From Labilibacter marinus (GTDB taxonomy: Bacteria > Bacteroidota > Bacteroidia > Bacteroidales > Marinilabiliaceae): a stretch of 64,000 nt of DNA. Made by a program: the position numbers and the translations under genes. The stretch is from the NCBI RefSeq assembly GCF_001659685.2, contig NZ_LXYE02000034.1, positions 124,001-188,000 of the forward strand, given 5' to 3'. Positions 45,386 to 55,614 of the stretch are shown here, piece after piece; positions within the stretch are counted from its first letter, which is position 1, and each line of letters begins with the position of its first letter. Under the pieces are notes generated by a model, which had not been told where the DNA came from, did not search any database, and saw nothing but the letters and a program-made list of their open reading frames with translations.

Positions 45386-45389
45386 GGGG
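45386..45389 (-). promoter_or_regulatory. C-tract element ahead of GH29 (1)
   Basis: Minus strand reads TACCCCTCCATTTAATA then nine T and C, about 118 nt upstream of the fucosidase ATG. Together with the element at 45453-45458 it forms an inverted pair in the divergent intergenic region. Confidence 0.5.
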
Positions 45390-45452
45390 TAAACAGTAAA
45401 TTGGAGGTGTTAGGATAAAAGTGAAGGGTTAATTCTTGATTTGCGTTAAAAA

Positions 45453-45478
45453 TACCCCTTATAATTAACTGTTTTTTT
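45453..45478 (+). promoter_or_regulatory. C-tract element ahead of sulfatase (1)
   Basis: TACCCC, 13 bases, then seven T, C-terminated, about 90 nt before the sulfatase ATG (45548). It shares layout with elements at 45386 (minus) and 48961 (plus). Confidence 0.5.
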
Positions 45479-45547
45479 CGATCTGGTATGGAATTTACTT
45501 GTACTTTTAGTCGTCCAAAAATAAAACACTACAAAATACAATATAAC

Positions 45548-47176
45548 ATGAGTACGAACATTTTTAATTATGTTGTTGGATTAGTATTGGCTGTCTTTGT
45601 CTTTACTTCTTGCGATCCAGCAAAAAAAGAAAAAGCGAAGCCTAATATTTTATATATTATGTCCGATGACCATACCACTCAGGGGTTTGGTGTTTATGGT
45701 AGTCGCTTAGCTTCATTAAACCCAACACCAACGCTTGATAAGTTGGCTAGCGAAGGAGTTGTTTTTGATAACTGTTATGTAACTAATGCAATATGCACAC
45801 CTAGTAGGGCTTGTATTATATCAGGGCAGTATAGTAATGTGAATGGCGTTATTGATTTAGAAGGCCATATTGGCGATCAGCAATATTTACCACAAGAAAT
45901 GGGCAAATTGGGTTATGAAACTGCTATTATTGGAAAATGGCATTTGCATAATGAACCATCTGCTTTTGATTATTATAAAGTTCTAGTAGGTCATGGTGGA
46001 CAAGGTGAATACTTTAATCCTGTATTTATTGAAAAAGGAATGAAGTATGAGTTTCCTGCTACTAAAAAAACAGAAACCATCAAAACAGAAGGGCATAGCT
46101 CGGATGTTATTACCGATATTACTTTAGAATGGTTAAAGAATAGAGATAGCTCAAAACCATTTTTCTTGATGCACCATTACAAGGCGCCGCATGATATGTT
46201 TGAGTTTGCACCTCGTTATGCCGATTATTTAGAAGACACTTTTATTCCTGAACCATCTAGTTTATACGATAACGAAAATAACGGTTCTGTGGGTACTAAA
46301 GGTTATAACGATGAGTTAATCAATGTAATAGGTTCTTCGGTTTCGCATCGTAATACCATTAGAAACATGGGAATGCACATGAATATAGATCAGGATATTC
46401 CTGATCCTGATTATACTAAGGCTACTTACCAAGAGTATATTAAAAGATATTTGCGTTGTGTAAAAGGTGTAGATGATAACTTAAAAAGGTTATTTGCTTA
46501 CATGGAAGAGGCTGGTTTAATGGAAAATACCATCATTATTTATACAGGTGACCAGGGATTTATGTTAGGAGAGCACGATTACATCGATAAACGTTGGATG
46601 TATGAGGAATCTATGAGAATGCCATTTATTGTGCGTTACCCCGAATCAGTAAAAGCAGGTATTAGAACAGATGCTATTATCAATAATACTGATTTTGCAC
46701 CAACTATGTTAGAGTTAGCAGGTGGTCAGGTGCCAGAATATATGCAAGGTAAAAGTTTTAAGTCTATTCTTGAAACAGGTCAGGAACCTGAAGACTGGAG
46801 AGATGCTACTTATTATCGTTACTGGATGCATATGGCGCATCGTCATGCCAATCCAGCGCACTTTGGTGTACGTACCAAAGATTATAAGCTTATTTTCTTC
46901 TATGGTAAATATTGGGTAGATACTGATGATCCGAATGCAGATTGGAATAAAAAGTCGTGGGGTAACGATTTTACGCGTCACACTCCGCCAGCATGGGAAC
47001 TATATGACTTAAAGAAAGATCCTAAAGAGATGAATAATGTGTACGATGATCCCGCTTACGCTGAGGTTAAAGTCATGTTAAAAGAAAAGTTGAAGAATCT
47101 ACGTACTGAAGTAGGTGATACCGATGAAAACTATGCTCACATCAAGAAAGTAGTTGATGAGTACTGGGATAAGTAA
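45548..47176 (+). CDS. S1-family sulfatase, lipoprotein
   Basis: 542 residues from the ATG at 45548 (MSTNIFNYVVGLVLAVFVFTSC). A longer frame from 45488 lacks any signal logic before the lipobox and is rejected. Metal-binding Asp pair in IMSDDHTTQG (about 40-41). The formylglycine consensus C-x-P-S-R is intact in ICTPSRACI (Cys about 83), and IGKWHL and YTGDQGFMLGEH are further active-site landmarks. It desulfates an exo-sugar or oligosaccharide in the periplasm, and needs an anaerobic or aerobic formylglycine-generating enzyme encoded elsewhere. In this cluster its target is likely 6-sulfated L-galactose or a galactose sulfate. Confidence 0.93.
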   Translation: MSTNIFNYVVGLVLAVFVFTSCDPAKKEKAKPNILYIMSDDHTTQGFGVYGSRLASLNPTPTLDKLASEGVVFDNCYVTNAICTPSRACIISGQYSNVNGVIDLEGHIGDQQYLPQEMGKLGYETAIIGKWHLHNEPSAFDYYKVLVGHGGQGEYFNPVFIEKGMKYEFPATKKTETIKTEGHSSDVITDITLEWLKNRDSSKPFFLMHHYKAPHDMFEFAPRYADYLEDTFIPEPSSLYDNENNGSVGTKGYNDELINVIGSSVSHRNTIRNMGMHMNIDQDIPDPDYTKATYQEYIKRYLRCVKGVDDNLKRLFAYMEEAGLMENTIIIYTGDQGFMLGEHDYIDKRWMYEESMRMPFIVRYPESVKAGIRTDAIINNTDFAPTMLELAGGQVPEYMQGKSFKSILETGQEPEDWRDATYYRYWMHMAHRHANPAHFGVRTKDYKLIFFYGKYWVDTDDPNADWNKKSWGNDFTRHTPPAWELYDLKKDPKEMNNVYDDPAYAEVKVMLKEKLKNLRTEVGDTDENYAHIKKVVDEYWDK

Positions 47177-47204
47177 TCGTAATAATATAAACCTGTAAAG
47201 GATG

Positions 47205-47240
47205 AAAAAAGGCGTTGAAGTAATTCAATGCCTTTTTTTT
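47205..47240 (+). terminator. Terminator after sulfatase (1)
   Basis: AAAAAAGGCGTTGAA pairs with TTCAATGCCTTTTTT across a 4-nt loop, one G-U pair, followed by T-run. Confidence 0.85.
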
Positions 47241-47378
47241 ATTTTGGTGCTGAGTGTTAGCTGAACGAGTTTGTGGTAAGAAGTGTCGTATTAGTATAAA
47301 ACTTTGTGTAAAGTATCTGCTATTTTTGTACCTTGAAAGACATACAAATTTATTGAGAATTTAAATATTTGAATCACA

Positions 47379-48875
47379 ATGAAAAACTATCTATTCGTCA
47401 TTTTAACATTGGCTTTGTTTGCCTGTAACTCCAAACCCAAGGAGGCTGAAAAAGCAATCGCAGAAAAAATTGAATACACTGCAGACTGGGAATCATTAAA
47501 ACAATATGAAGTGCCAGAGTGGTGGTTAAACACTAAGTTTGGTATTTATTTCCATTGGGGACCATATTCTGTTCCTGCGCACGAAACAGAGTGGTATGCT
47601 ATACATATGTATACCAAAGATCATCCAATTCGTAAATATCACGAAGAAACATATGGTAACCTAAAAGAGTTCGGTTATAAGGACTTTATCCCCATGTTTA
47701 CCGCAGAGCATTTTGATGCTGATGAATGGGCTGAGCTATTTAAAAAATCGGGAGCACAATTTGCTGGGCCGGTGGCTGAACATGCAGATGGATTCGCCAT
47801 GTGGGATAGTGAATTAACAGAATGGGATGCCATGGATATGGGACCTAAGCGTGATGTAGTTGGAGAAATGGAAAAGGCTGTTCGTAAGCAAGGTATGAAG
47901 TTTATTGCTACATACCATCGTCATTGGTTGTACGCTTGGTATCCTACTTGGGATGAAACTACAGATGCAGCAGATACAACATATGCCGGGTTATATGGAC
48001 CCTATGTGCCAGAAGGTTCTTTTGTAATGGCGACTGGTGAGTATCCGAATCCTCCTAAAAAAGAATTTCATCAAGAATGGTTGGATCGTTTAAATGAATT
48101 AATGGACAAATATCAGCCAGATATTATTTGGTTTGATAATAAGATGGATATCATCGAAGAGCAGTATCGTAAGCAGTTCTTGGCCAATTATTACAATAAG
48201 GCACAAGAGTGGGGTAGAGATGTAGTTTGTACTTACAAATTTACCGATATGGAAGAAGGTACTGCAGTACTAGATCTAGAGCGTTCGCGCATGAGCGAGA
48301 AAAAAGACTTCCCATGGTTAACGGATGATTCTATTGATTGGAAAGCTTGGTGTGATATCAGTGATCCGGATTATAAAACTACCAATCGTTTAATCGACTT
48401 TTTAGTGGATGTGGTAAGTAAAAACGGTGCGGTATTATTAAATGTTACTCCAAGAGCAGATGGTACTATGCCAGAAGGCGTGAAAGAACGTTTGTTAGGT
48501 ATGGGAGATTGGTTTAAGGTAAATGGTGAAGCCATTTTTGATACACGTCCATGGAAAATATTTGGAGAAGGACCTCAAGAAATTAAAGAAGGACACCTAA
48601 GCGAAGATGAAAACCCAGAAGCCGTTGCTGAGGATATTCGTTTTACCACAAAAGATGGAAATTTATACGCAATTGCCTTAGATTGGCCAGGCGAAAAAAT
48701 GCTTGTTCGTAGCTTTGCTAAAAAAGAAGGACTTCTTACCTCAAAAATTAAAAATGTAAGTTTGTTAGGTTCTGCTCAAAAGCTTAATTGGCAACTAACA
48801 GACGCAGGTTTAGAGGTTGAAATGCCAAAGGATAAACCTTGCGAAGATGCTTTTGCACTGAAGATAGAATTGTAA
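47379..48875 (+). CDS. GH29 alpha-L-fucosidase-like lipoprotein (2)
   Basis: 498 residues. Lipoprotein signal (ILTLALFAC). The GH29 barrel is clear: FGIYFHWGPYSVPAHETEWYA, FAGPVAEHADGFAMWDSE, MKFIATYHRHW, and IIWFDNKMDIIEEQ with the nucleophile Asp (about 253). NGAVLLNVTPRADGTMP is the usual late-barrel element. Paralogous to the enzyme at 43664-45268 but with different substrate-facing loops, so the two probably cut different linkages or remove L-fucose versus L-galactose. It sits between two strong terminators (47205-47240 and 48915-48943), so it is probably its own unit. Confidence 0.9.
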   Translation: MKNYLFVILTLALFACNSKPKEAEKAIAEKIEYTADWESLKQYEVPEWWLNTKFGIYFHWGPYSVPAHETEWYAIHMYTKDHPIRKYHEETYGNLKEFGYKDFIPMFTAEHFDADEWAELFKKSGAQFAGPVAEHADGFAMWDSELTEWDAMDMGPKRDVVGEMEKAVRKQGMKFIATYHRHWLYAWYPTWDETTDAADTTYAGLYGPYVPEGSFVMATGEYPNPPKKEFHQEWLDRLNELMDKYQPDIIWFDNKMDIIEEQYRKQFLANYYNKAQEWGRDVVCTYKFTDMEEGTAVLDLERSRMSEKKDFPWLTDDSIDWKAWCDISDPDYKTTNRLIDFLVDVVSKNGAVLLNVTPRADGTMPEGVKERLLGMGDWFKVNGEAIFDTRPWKIFGEGPQEIKEGHLSEDENPEAVAEDIRFTTKDGNLYAIALDWPGEKMLVRSFAKKEGLLTSKIKNVSLLGSAQKLNWQLTDAGLEVEMPKDKPCEDAFALKIEL

Positions 48876-48914
48876 GAATAAGAGGGGTATATTCACTCCT
48901 TTACTTTTGATATT

Positions 48915-48948
48915 AACCTACTGGGATGTTTTCTCAGTAGGTTTTTTT
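48915..48948 (+). terminator. Terminator after GH29 (2)
   Basis: AACCTACTGGGA pairs with TCTCAGTAGGTT (one G-U pair), then a run of T. Confidence 0.85.
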
Positions 48949-48957
48949 ATGCAAAAA

Positions 48958-48985
48958 TATCCCCCTTTTAACCATAGTTTTTTCA
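48958..48985 (+). promoter_or_regulatory. C-tract element ahead of the GH2-GH86-esterase operon
   Basis: ATATCCCCCTTTTAACCATAG followed by T6C, about 113 nt before the GH2 ATG (49078). It has the same plan as elements at 45386 and 45453. A -7-like TACTTTTG lies at 49009-49016. Confidence 0.5.
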
Positions 48986-49077
48986 ATAGACTAAAGCTAT
49001 ACATATTTTACTTTTGTAGATGAAGTTATATGCTATAAGATCAATAAAATAAAATCGATTGAAATTTTAACTATTAT

Positions 49078-51597
49078 ATGATGAAGAATTGCATTCTAAT
49101 ATATGTTTTTGCGCTAGTGCTATTGGCTAGTTGTCAATCAGAGAGTTCAGAAGTAAGAGTTATTGAGGACTTTAATTTTGGATGGAAGTTTAATTTAGGT
49201 GATGAAGTTGATGCCTATAAGGTTGACTTTGATGATAAAAGTTGGAGAGAGGTGCAATTGCCACATGATTGGAGTGTAGAGCATAGTTTTACGCAAGAAA
49301 AAACAGGAGGAGCAACAGCTTTTTTGCCTGGCGGAATAGGTTGGTATCGTAAAAGTTTCACAATTCCTCAAAGTGCTAAAGATAAAATAGTATGGATTGA
49401 GTTCGATGGCGTATATACTAATTCAGAAGTATGGATTAACGGCCAATATCTTGGGGAAAGACCATTTGGTTATGCACCATTTAGTTACGACCTAAGCAAA
49501 CACTTAAAGTTTGGAGCTGAGAATGTAATTACGGTTAGAGCAGATCGTTCGGCTTATATTGATAGCCGCTGGTATCCAGGTTCAGGAATTTACCGTAATG
49601 TAAAACTGATCATGGCCAATAAAGTACATATTCCACAATGGGGAACTTTTGTTACAACACCTGAAGCAAGTACTGAAAAAGCTCAGGTGAATATTAAAAC
49701 AACCATTCAGAATAGGGTGAGTTACGATCAAAAGGTAGTTGTAAGAAACAGTATTTTTTATCAAGGTGAAAGAATAGAAGTTGGCGAAAATGAAGTTAAT
49801 ATCATCAGTGGGGAACAACAAGAGTTTTCTACGGATGTTAATATTCTTAATCCAAACCTTTGGAGTCCCGAGAGCCCTTCGATGTATAAGTTGGTAACGG
49901 AGCTTTTTGTTAATGGTGTAAATATAGACAGATATGAAACTCCCTTTGGTGTTCGTTCCTTTTATTTTGATGCGGAAAAGGGATTCTTTTTAAACGGAAA
50001 AAATACCTTGATAAAAGGCGTTTGTTTACATCATGATGGTGGCTTGGTGGGGGCTGCAGTGCCTCGCGGAGTATGGGAACGTAGGTTACAGAAGCTGAAA
50101 GACGCAGGTTGTAATGCTATTCGTACTGCCCATAACCCACCATCTGCTGAGTTTTTAGATATCTGTGATGAAATGGGTTTTTTAGTTCAGGACGAGGCTT
50201 TTGATGAGTTTCAGAATGCAAAAGATAAAAGACGAAATTATAATCAAGAGTCAGTGGATGATATAACCAAAGGATACGCTGAGCACTTTGATGATTGGTC
50301 GGAGAGAGATTTAACCAATATGATATTAAGAGATCGCAATCATCCAAGTATTATTATGTGGAGTATTGGTAACGAGATAGAATGGACCTTTCCTCAGTAT
50401 GGCAATGCAACTGGTTATTGGGGAGGAAACAAAGTAGGTGATGTAAATTACTATTGGGACGAACCTCCATTCTCTGTTGAAAAAGTAAAAGAATTGTTTT
50501 ATTCTAATGAGCAGGAGGATATTTGTGCCAAAACAGCAAAACGACTGTCTGCAATTGTTAAAAAGTACGATACTACCAGGCCTGTAACTGCTAACCTTGT
50601 TATTCCTACGGTAAGCATGTTTTCTGGCTATGCAGATGCTTTGGATATTGTAGGCTTGAGTTACCGTCGTGCAGTATATGATTATTGCAGAAGAAATTAT
50701 CCAGATAAGGTTATTCTTGGAACAGAAAATTGGGTCAGATATCAGGAATGGGAACCAGTGCTTGAGCATGATTATATGTCAGGTATTTTTATGTGGACAG
50801 GTATTCATTATATGGGCGAATCCAGAAAATGGCCAGTACGAGGCAGCGGTAGTGGAATGCTTGATTTTGCAGGATTCGAGAATCCATCTTACCATATGTT
50901 TAAAACACTTTGGAAAGAAGAACCGCATATATATATTACCACACAAGTTGAAGAGAAGTCTCCCTATAAAGCTGGTAAAAACGGAACCGTAAGAGAAAAA
51001 GAAGAAGGTTGGGCAGATCATCAGAAATGGGGATGGCAAGATGTTAATAAACATTGGAACTATGCAGAAGGTGATGTAGTGATGGTTGAAGTTTACACCA
51101 ATCAGCCAGAAGTAGAATTATTCCTAAATAATCAATCCTTAGGCGTCAAAAAGTTAGCTGATGTTCATGATCATATTTTAAAATGGGCAGTGCCATATCA
51201 ACAAGGAGAACTAAAGGCACTTGCGGTAAATAATAATACAACAGCAGTTATTAAAACAAGCTTAGAGCCTGTATCTTTTTCAGTAAATGTAGATAAGAAA
51301 ACATTACAAGCGGATGCTTACGATGTGGCACACTTTGAAGTACAATTAAAAGATAAGGATGGTGAGCCCGTTAGAGCAATTGAGAATGAAGTTGTATTTC
51401 AAATATCAGGACCTGCTAAGTTATTAGGAGTGGATAATGGTTCGCCAAAGAGTGTGCAAGATTACCAAAATAATAGTGTGGTCACTTCTGAGGGTAAATG
51501 TTTGTTAATCATTCAATCAACGCTCGAAAAAGGAGAAATAACAGTTGAGGTTAATTTAAATGATAAATCAGAAAAAGTAATCATAAAATCAATATAG
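49078..51597 (+). CDS. GH2 beta-galactosidase-like lipoprotein, operon first gene
   Basis: 839 residues. Lipoprotein signal (LIYVFALVLLASC). Sugar-binding domain with FDGVYTNSEVWINGQYLGERPFGYAPF, then the barrel with GVCLHHDGGLVGAAV, AIRTAHNPPSAEFLDICDEMGFLVQDEAFDEF and WSIGNEIEW. The acid/base Glu is in GNEI and the nucleophile Glu is in ILGTENWVRY. C-terminal Ig-like domains follow. Probable exo-beta-galactosidase on oligosaccharides released by the GH86-like enzyme just downstream. The next gene starts 4 nt after its stop, so the operon is tight. Confidence 0.9.
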   Translation: MMKNCILIYVFALVLLASCQSESSEVRVIEDFNFGWKFNLGDEVDAYKVDFDDKSWREVQLPHDWSVEHSFTQEKTGGATAFLPGGIGWYRKSFTIPQSAKDKIVWIEFDGVYTNSEVWINGQYLGERPFGYAPFSYDLSKHLKFGAENVITVRADRSAYIDSRWYPGSGIYRNVKLIMANKVHIPQWGTFVTTPEASTEKAQVNIKTTIQNRVSYDQKVVVRNSIFYQGERIEVGENEVNIISGEQQEFSTDVNILNPNLWSPESPSMYKLVTELFVNGVNIDRYETPFGVRSFYFDAEKGFFLNGKNTLIKGVCLHHDGGLVGAAVPRGVWERRLQKLKDAGCNAIRTAHNPPSAEFLDICDEMGFLVQDEAFDEFQNAKDKRRNYNQESVDDITKGYAEHFDDWSERDLTNMILRDRNHPSIIMWSIGNEIEWTFPQYGNATGYWGGNKVGDVNYYWDEPPFSVEKVKELFYSNEQEDICAKTAKRLSAIVKKYDTTRPVTANLVIPTVSMFSGYADALDIVGLSYRRAVYDYCRRNYPDKVILGTENWVRYQEWEPVLEHDYMSGIFMWTGIHYMGESRKWPVRGSGSGMLDFAGFENPSYHMFKTLWKEEPHIYITTQVEEKSPYKAGKNGTVREKEEGWADHQKWGWQDVNKHWNYAEGDVVMVEVYTNQPEVELFLNNQSLGVKKLADVHDHILKWAVPYQQGELKALAVNNNTTAVIKTSLEPVSFSVNVDKKTLQADAYDVAHFEVQLKDKDGEPVRAIENEVVFQISGPAKLLGVDNGSPKSVQDYQNNSVVTSEGKCLLIIQSTLEKGEITVEVNLNDKSEKVIIKSI

Positions 51598-51601
51598 AGC
51601 T

Positions 51602-53797
51602 ATGTTAAAAAAAATTCTTAAATGCACAGGAGCAATGGTGTTGGCAATAATACCTTTTACATCATATGCTCAACAACAAATTACAGTTGATGTTTCACCA
51701 ACTATTTCTAAAAGTATAAAAGGACATAAAGAACTGGATAGAGTTAAATATTTTAATTTGGCAGCATCGTCTACTGAGCTAAAAAAAGATGTAATCGATT
51801 ATGATCAAACGATGAGCGATTATTATATCGATGAATTAAAGATGAATGTGGGCAGAAGGTTAAGTATGGTAAAATCAGAAACCAACTGGACCAATGCATT
51901 AAAAGAAGATGCATCCAGAGAAGGATACACTGATATTGATTATTACATTAGTCAGAAAAATCCCAATGATGATGGTTTAGATATACTGAAGGCGGCTTAC
52001 GGTGATAATCAGGATCTAGCCTGTCATGAAGGTAGTGATCCTTATCCGGATTATATGGATTTGTATACTGTGGATGGTACTAAAGGTCATAAATTTCCTT
52101 CCAATGCGGAGTCGGCAGCCGAATTAATTTCAGCTGTGTTAAAATACAATTTTACTGACTTTCAGCGCCCTGCGTTTTATGAGTTAATGAACGAGCCGCA
52201 TTGGAAACATATGGACGACCAACGCTTTATTGATTTACATGTTAAAACCAAGCAAAAAGTAACTGCAGATGGGTTAAGTGTAAAAGTTGGAGGACCCTGT
52301 TCATCTGTAAGTAATTATCACAAAAATGAATATCAGAATCTGAATTCTATCACCAAGTTTATGACTAGAACCAATTATGAACTTGATTTCTATTCTTTCC
52401 ACTCATATGACTATATGCGTTGGGATGCTGCAGAAAATGATTTTGTGGGAGCAATTAATTCTGGTTTACCCTTAGAAGGCGTGTTGGATGCATGTGCTAC
52501 CTATGCATATAACAGACATGGTAAGGATTTTAAATATGTAACCAGTGAGCATGGTGGTTATATTTCAGATACCAATAATAGGGAAGAGGCTTTAGAATAT
52601 TTGGGACAAAAATATTTTCCAGGCAGTGGTTTCGATTACGAAATGCAGAAACGTAATATCGATAATTTCATCATGGTAAATAGTGCTATTGCCAATACCA
52701 TGACCTATATGAATCATCCGCATGTTGTGTTGAAATCGGTACCGTTTATTTTACTTCAAAGTGCCAATTGGGATACTAAATATTATTCTAGTTTATTGGT
52801 GAAAGAAGACTTTGACAAAACGAGTGATGTTTGGGTAGAATCGAAATTGATTGATTATTATAAGTTTTTTAAAGATGTACAAGGTAGAAGAATTGATTCG
52901 TATTGCGATGATACAGATATACAATTTCATTCGTTTGTAGATGGCAAAAAGCTAGTTATGGTTTTTCACAATCAGAGCGATGTGGATGGTGAAATTACAG
53001 TTAATGTAAATGATCTCGACACCGCAGTGGAAGATGTGATGATTAGAAGGTTAAAGAGACAAGTGGATTTTAGACCTGAATTAACCGAAGAAACGGTGGC
53101 TTCATTATCAACTATTAATATTGGATCACAAGAATCTATCGTGGTATTTGTAAATTACGAGACTGATATCGTGGAAAGTGAAACAGTGCCTGAGAATATT
53201 TATTATTCTACGGAGTCGGCTGTGCAGTTTACTGGTTCAAAAGATATCACATTAAGAGTACAAGATTATAGATATGTGGCTGATGCCGAATTAAGAGTGG
53301 GTATTAGTAGAAAAGCTGCGTATAGTAAAGAAGTGAAAATATTTTTTAATGGAACAGAATTAACGGTTCCTGTAGAGGATTGTGCGGATAGGATTACAGG
53401 TGATTTTTATGCCACAACAAAAGTAGTTAAGGTACCTAGAAATTTAGTTAAGATCTCTAACACAGTAAGGGTTACTTTTCCTGATGGTAAATCAGGAGGT
53501 GTAGGTGCTGCTGTTTTAAGAGCCAGAATGGGTGATGATGTATCTGTTAAAGATGGATTAGTGGTGAGAAAAGGAGAGTTGAAAATATTTCCTAACCCAA
53601 CAAATTCTGATTTTACGGTAGCTTCTGACGCCTTAGGTATGATTGATATTATTGGTATGGATGGTAAAATTGTAAAAAGTATAGAATCATTCGGCGGTAA
53701 CACAAAAGTAACCAAGAGCGGTTTAAATGAAGGAACGTATATTGTTCAGTTAGTTACAGATAAAGAGGTTTTTACCAATAAGTTATTGATTAAATAA
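51602..53797 (+). CDS. GH86-like endo-galactanase with T9SS tail
   Basis: 731 residues. Signal peptide (MVLAIIPFTSYAQ). A clan GH-A barrel is visible: FYELMNEPHWK with acid/base Glu (about 198), FYSFHSYDYMRW, and YVTSEHGGYIS with the nucleophile Glu (about 316). The combination of length and motifs is closest to GH86, whose members are beta-agarases and beta-porphyranases. Beta-sandwich domains follow, then a type IX sorting tail (KIFPNPTNSDFTVASDALG ... LLIK). It should be displayed or secreted at the cell surface and cut sulfated galactan internally. Stands between the GH2 (4 nt) and the esterase (8 nt). GH86 versus a nearby GH-A family is not fully settled. Confidence 0.75.
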   Translation: MLKKILKCTGAMVLAIIPFTSYAQQQITVDVSPTISKSIKGHKELDRVKYFNLAASSTELKKDVIDYDQTMSDYYIDELKMNVGRRLSMVKSETNWTNALKEDASREGYTDIDYYISQKNPNDDGLDILKAAYGDNQDLACHEGSDPYPDYMDLYTVDGTKGHKFPSNAESAAELISAVLKYNFTDFQRPAFYELMNEPHWKHMDDQRFIDLHVKTKQKVTADGLSVKVGGPCSSVSNYHKNEYQNLNSITKFMTRTNYELDFYSFHSYDYMRWDAAENDFVGAINSGLPLEGVLDACATYAYNRHGKDFKYVTSEHGGYISDTNNREEALEYLGQKYFPGSGFDYEMQKRNIDNFIMVNSAIANTMTYMNHPHVVLKSVPFILLQSANWDTKYYSSLLVKEDFDKTSDVWVESKLIDYYKFFKDVQGRRIDSYCDDTDIQFHSFVDGKKLVMVFHNQSDVDGEITVNVNDLDTAVEDVMIRRLKRQVDFRPELTEETVASLSTINIGSQESIVVFVNYETDIVESETVPENIYYSTESAVQFTGSKDITLRVQDYRYVADAELRVGISRKAAYSKEVKIFFNGTELTVPVEDCADRITGDFYATTKVVKVPRNLVKISNTVRVTFPDGKSGGVGAAVLRARMGDDVSVKDGLVVRKGELKIFPNPTNSDFTVASDALGMIDIIGMDGKIVKSIESFGGNTKVTKSGLNEGTYIVQLVTDKEVFTNKLLIK

Positions 53798-53805
53798 TCA
53801 TTTTT

Positions 53806-55224
53806 ATGAGAGGCATATTTTTAACTCTAGTACTTTTATGCTTAGGTATTTATAATGCAAATGCAGATGTGAAATTACCCTCTGTTTTTGCCAGTAATAT
53901 GGTGCTGCAACAGCAATCCGAAGTTCCTATCTGGGGATGGGCCGATAAAAAGGAGCAAGTTACCATTAATGCCAGTTGGCTGACTGAAGATATTCAGGTA
54001 AAAGCAGATACTGATGGTAAATGGAGAGCAAAAATATCAACACCAAGTTACGGCGGTCCATACACTATAGAATTTAATGCTTCTAATAAAATTATTTTAA
54101 ACAATGTACTAATTGGAGAAGTCTGGGTGTGTTCAGGCCAATCTAATATGGAGATGCCCGTAAAGGGCTTTAATTCACAACCAGTATATGGTAGTAACGA
54201 TTTAATTGCTCATGCTAATAATGCCAATATTAGATTATTTAATATTCGTAATGATTATGCTGCCGAGATAAAGAGGGATTGTTCAAGCCAATGGACTGAA
54301 GCCAATCCCCAGAGTGTAGCTAACTTTAGTGCTGTAGCTTACAGTTATGCCAGGTATTTAAATGAAGTATTGCAAGTACCTATTGGTGTTATTAATGCTA
54401 CCTGGGGAGGAACAAGAGTTGAAGCTTGGATGGATAAAGAAGTACTTGAAACAGAATTTAAAGAGGTTTTCTTAGGTGATATAGGAACCGAAAAGATGAA
54501 ATTTCAAACACCAACAGTATTGTATAATGCTATGGTTCATCCTATACAAGGTTTTGGTATAAAGGGGGTGATTTGGTATCAGGGAGAATCAAACTCTGCA
54601 CAGCCGAAACAATACGAAGAACTATTTCCTCGTATGATTACCCGTTGGAGAGAGCTATGGGGGCAAGGAGATTTTCCATTTTATTATGTGCAAATATGCC
54701 CCTTTCAAAACTATGGAAAAACCCCTGGAAGAAACACCGCCGAGTTAAGAGAAGCGCAACTTAAAGCCATGTCAAAAGTAGTTAATACTGGCATGGTTTC
54801 TACTGTAGATATTGGTCATCGTTGGAATATTCATCCGCCTGAAAAGATAACTATAGGTCATCGCCTAGCATATTGGGCTTTAAATAAAGATTACGGTTTT
54901 AATCAAGTTATTTGTGGCGGTCCAGTATATAATTCTATGAATGTGAAAGATGGAAAAGCCTACTTAAATTTTAAAAATGCCCCCCTTGGTATTGACAATA
55001 AAGGAAAGCATCTGTCTGATTTTTATATTGCTGGTACTGATAGTGTTTTTCATCCAGCGAAAGCGTTAATAAAAGGTATACAATTAGAGGTTTGGAATGA
55101 TGAGGTAAAGGAGCCTGTGGCTATTCGTTACGGTTGGAGTAACTGGTTTGTAGGTAGTTTGTATAATACAGCAGGCAATCCAGCATCATCTTTTAGAACG
55201 GATAATTGGGACGATATTAAATAG
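53806..55224 (+). CDS. Sialate O-acetylesterase-like SGNH hydrolase
   Basis: 472 residues. Signal peptide (LTLVLLCLGIYNANA). The nucleophile Ser is in the SGNH block VCSGQSNMEMPV (Ser about 113). WYQGESNS is block III, and the catalytic Asp/His lie in TVDIGHRWNIHPPEK. This is the DUF303/SIAE layout. It probably removes O-acetyl groups from galactan or other decorated sugars, giving the exo-enzymes access. Last gene of the three-gene operon, with a terminator at 55261-55290. Confidence 0.9.
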   Translation: MRGIFLTLVLLCLGIYNANADVKLPSVFASNMVLQQQSEVPIWGWADKKEQVTINASWLTEDIQVKADTDGKWRAKISTPSYGGPYTIEFNASNKIILNNVLIGEVWVCSGQSNMEMPVKGFNSQPVYGSNDLIAHANNANIRLFNIRNDYAAEIKRDCSSQWTEANPQSVANFSAVAYSYARYLNEVLQVPIGVINATWGGTRVEAWMDKEVLETEFKEVFLGDIGTEKMKFQTPTVLYNAMVHPIQGFGIKGVIWYQGESNSAQPKQYEELFPRMITRWRELWGQGDFPFYYVQICPFQNYGKTPGRNTAELREAQLKAMSKVVNTGMVSTVDIGHRWNIHPPEKITIGHRLAYWALNKDYGFNQVICGGPVYNSMNVKDGKAYLNFKNAPLGIDNKGKHLSDFYIAGTDSVFHPAKALIKGIQLEVWNDEVKEPVAIRYGWSNWFVGSLYNTAGNPASSFRTDNWDDIK

Positions 55225-55614
55225 AACTTTTTTATAGTTATTTGTATAAGTGTTTAGTTAAAAGGGTATCTCGCAAGGATGCCCTTTTTTAATAATTTCT
55301 CTTAGTAATACCCCTTAAAAGTAATATTCTCAGGCTATCTTTTACAGTAACAGCATTTAACGTTCTGGTGCATAGTTAAAAATGTAAAATACACCTTATT
55401 ATATAATTAAAATTTCACTCAGTCTAAAAGTTCGAAATTGTAATTTGCAGCCGCTTACATAATCACAGAGGAGGAGATAAGTTGAGAGTAAACTAATCAA
55501 GTTCATAACATTCTAGGGCTAGCAGGCTGCGATTAAATAATCAAACGGAATAATTATCCAAAATGATTATAAGTAAGAAGGTTGTACATCATTGAAAATT
55601 TAAATAATAGATAT
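55225..55614. other. Intergenic region before the beta-helix gene
   Basis: Contains the esterase terminator (55261-55290) and a C-tract element (TACCCC, about 55309-55314). The remaining ~300 bases are AT-rich; no gene or further repeat seen. Confidence 0.5.
55261..55290 (+). terminator. Terminator of the GH2-GH86-esterase operon
   Basis: AAAGGGTATC pairs with GATGCCCTTT (one wobble), followed by T. Confidence 0.8.

Noticed and set aside
45488-45547. Upstream in-frame extension of the sulfatase
   Set aside because: It would bury the lipoprotein signal 20 residues inside; start at 45548 gives a standard leader.
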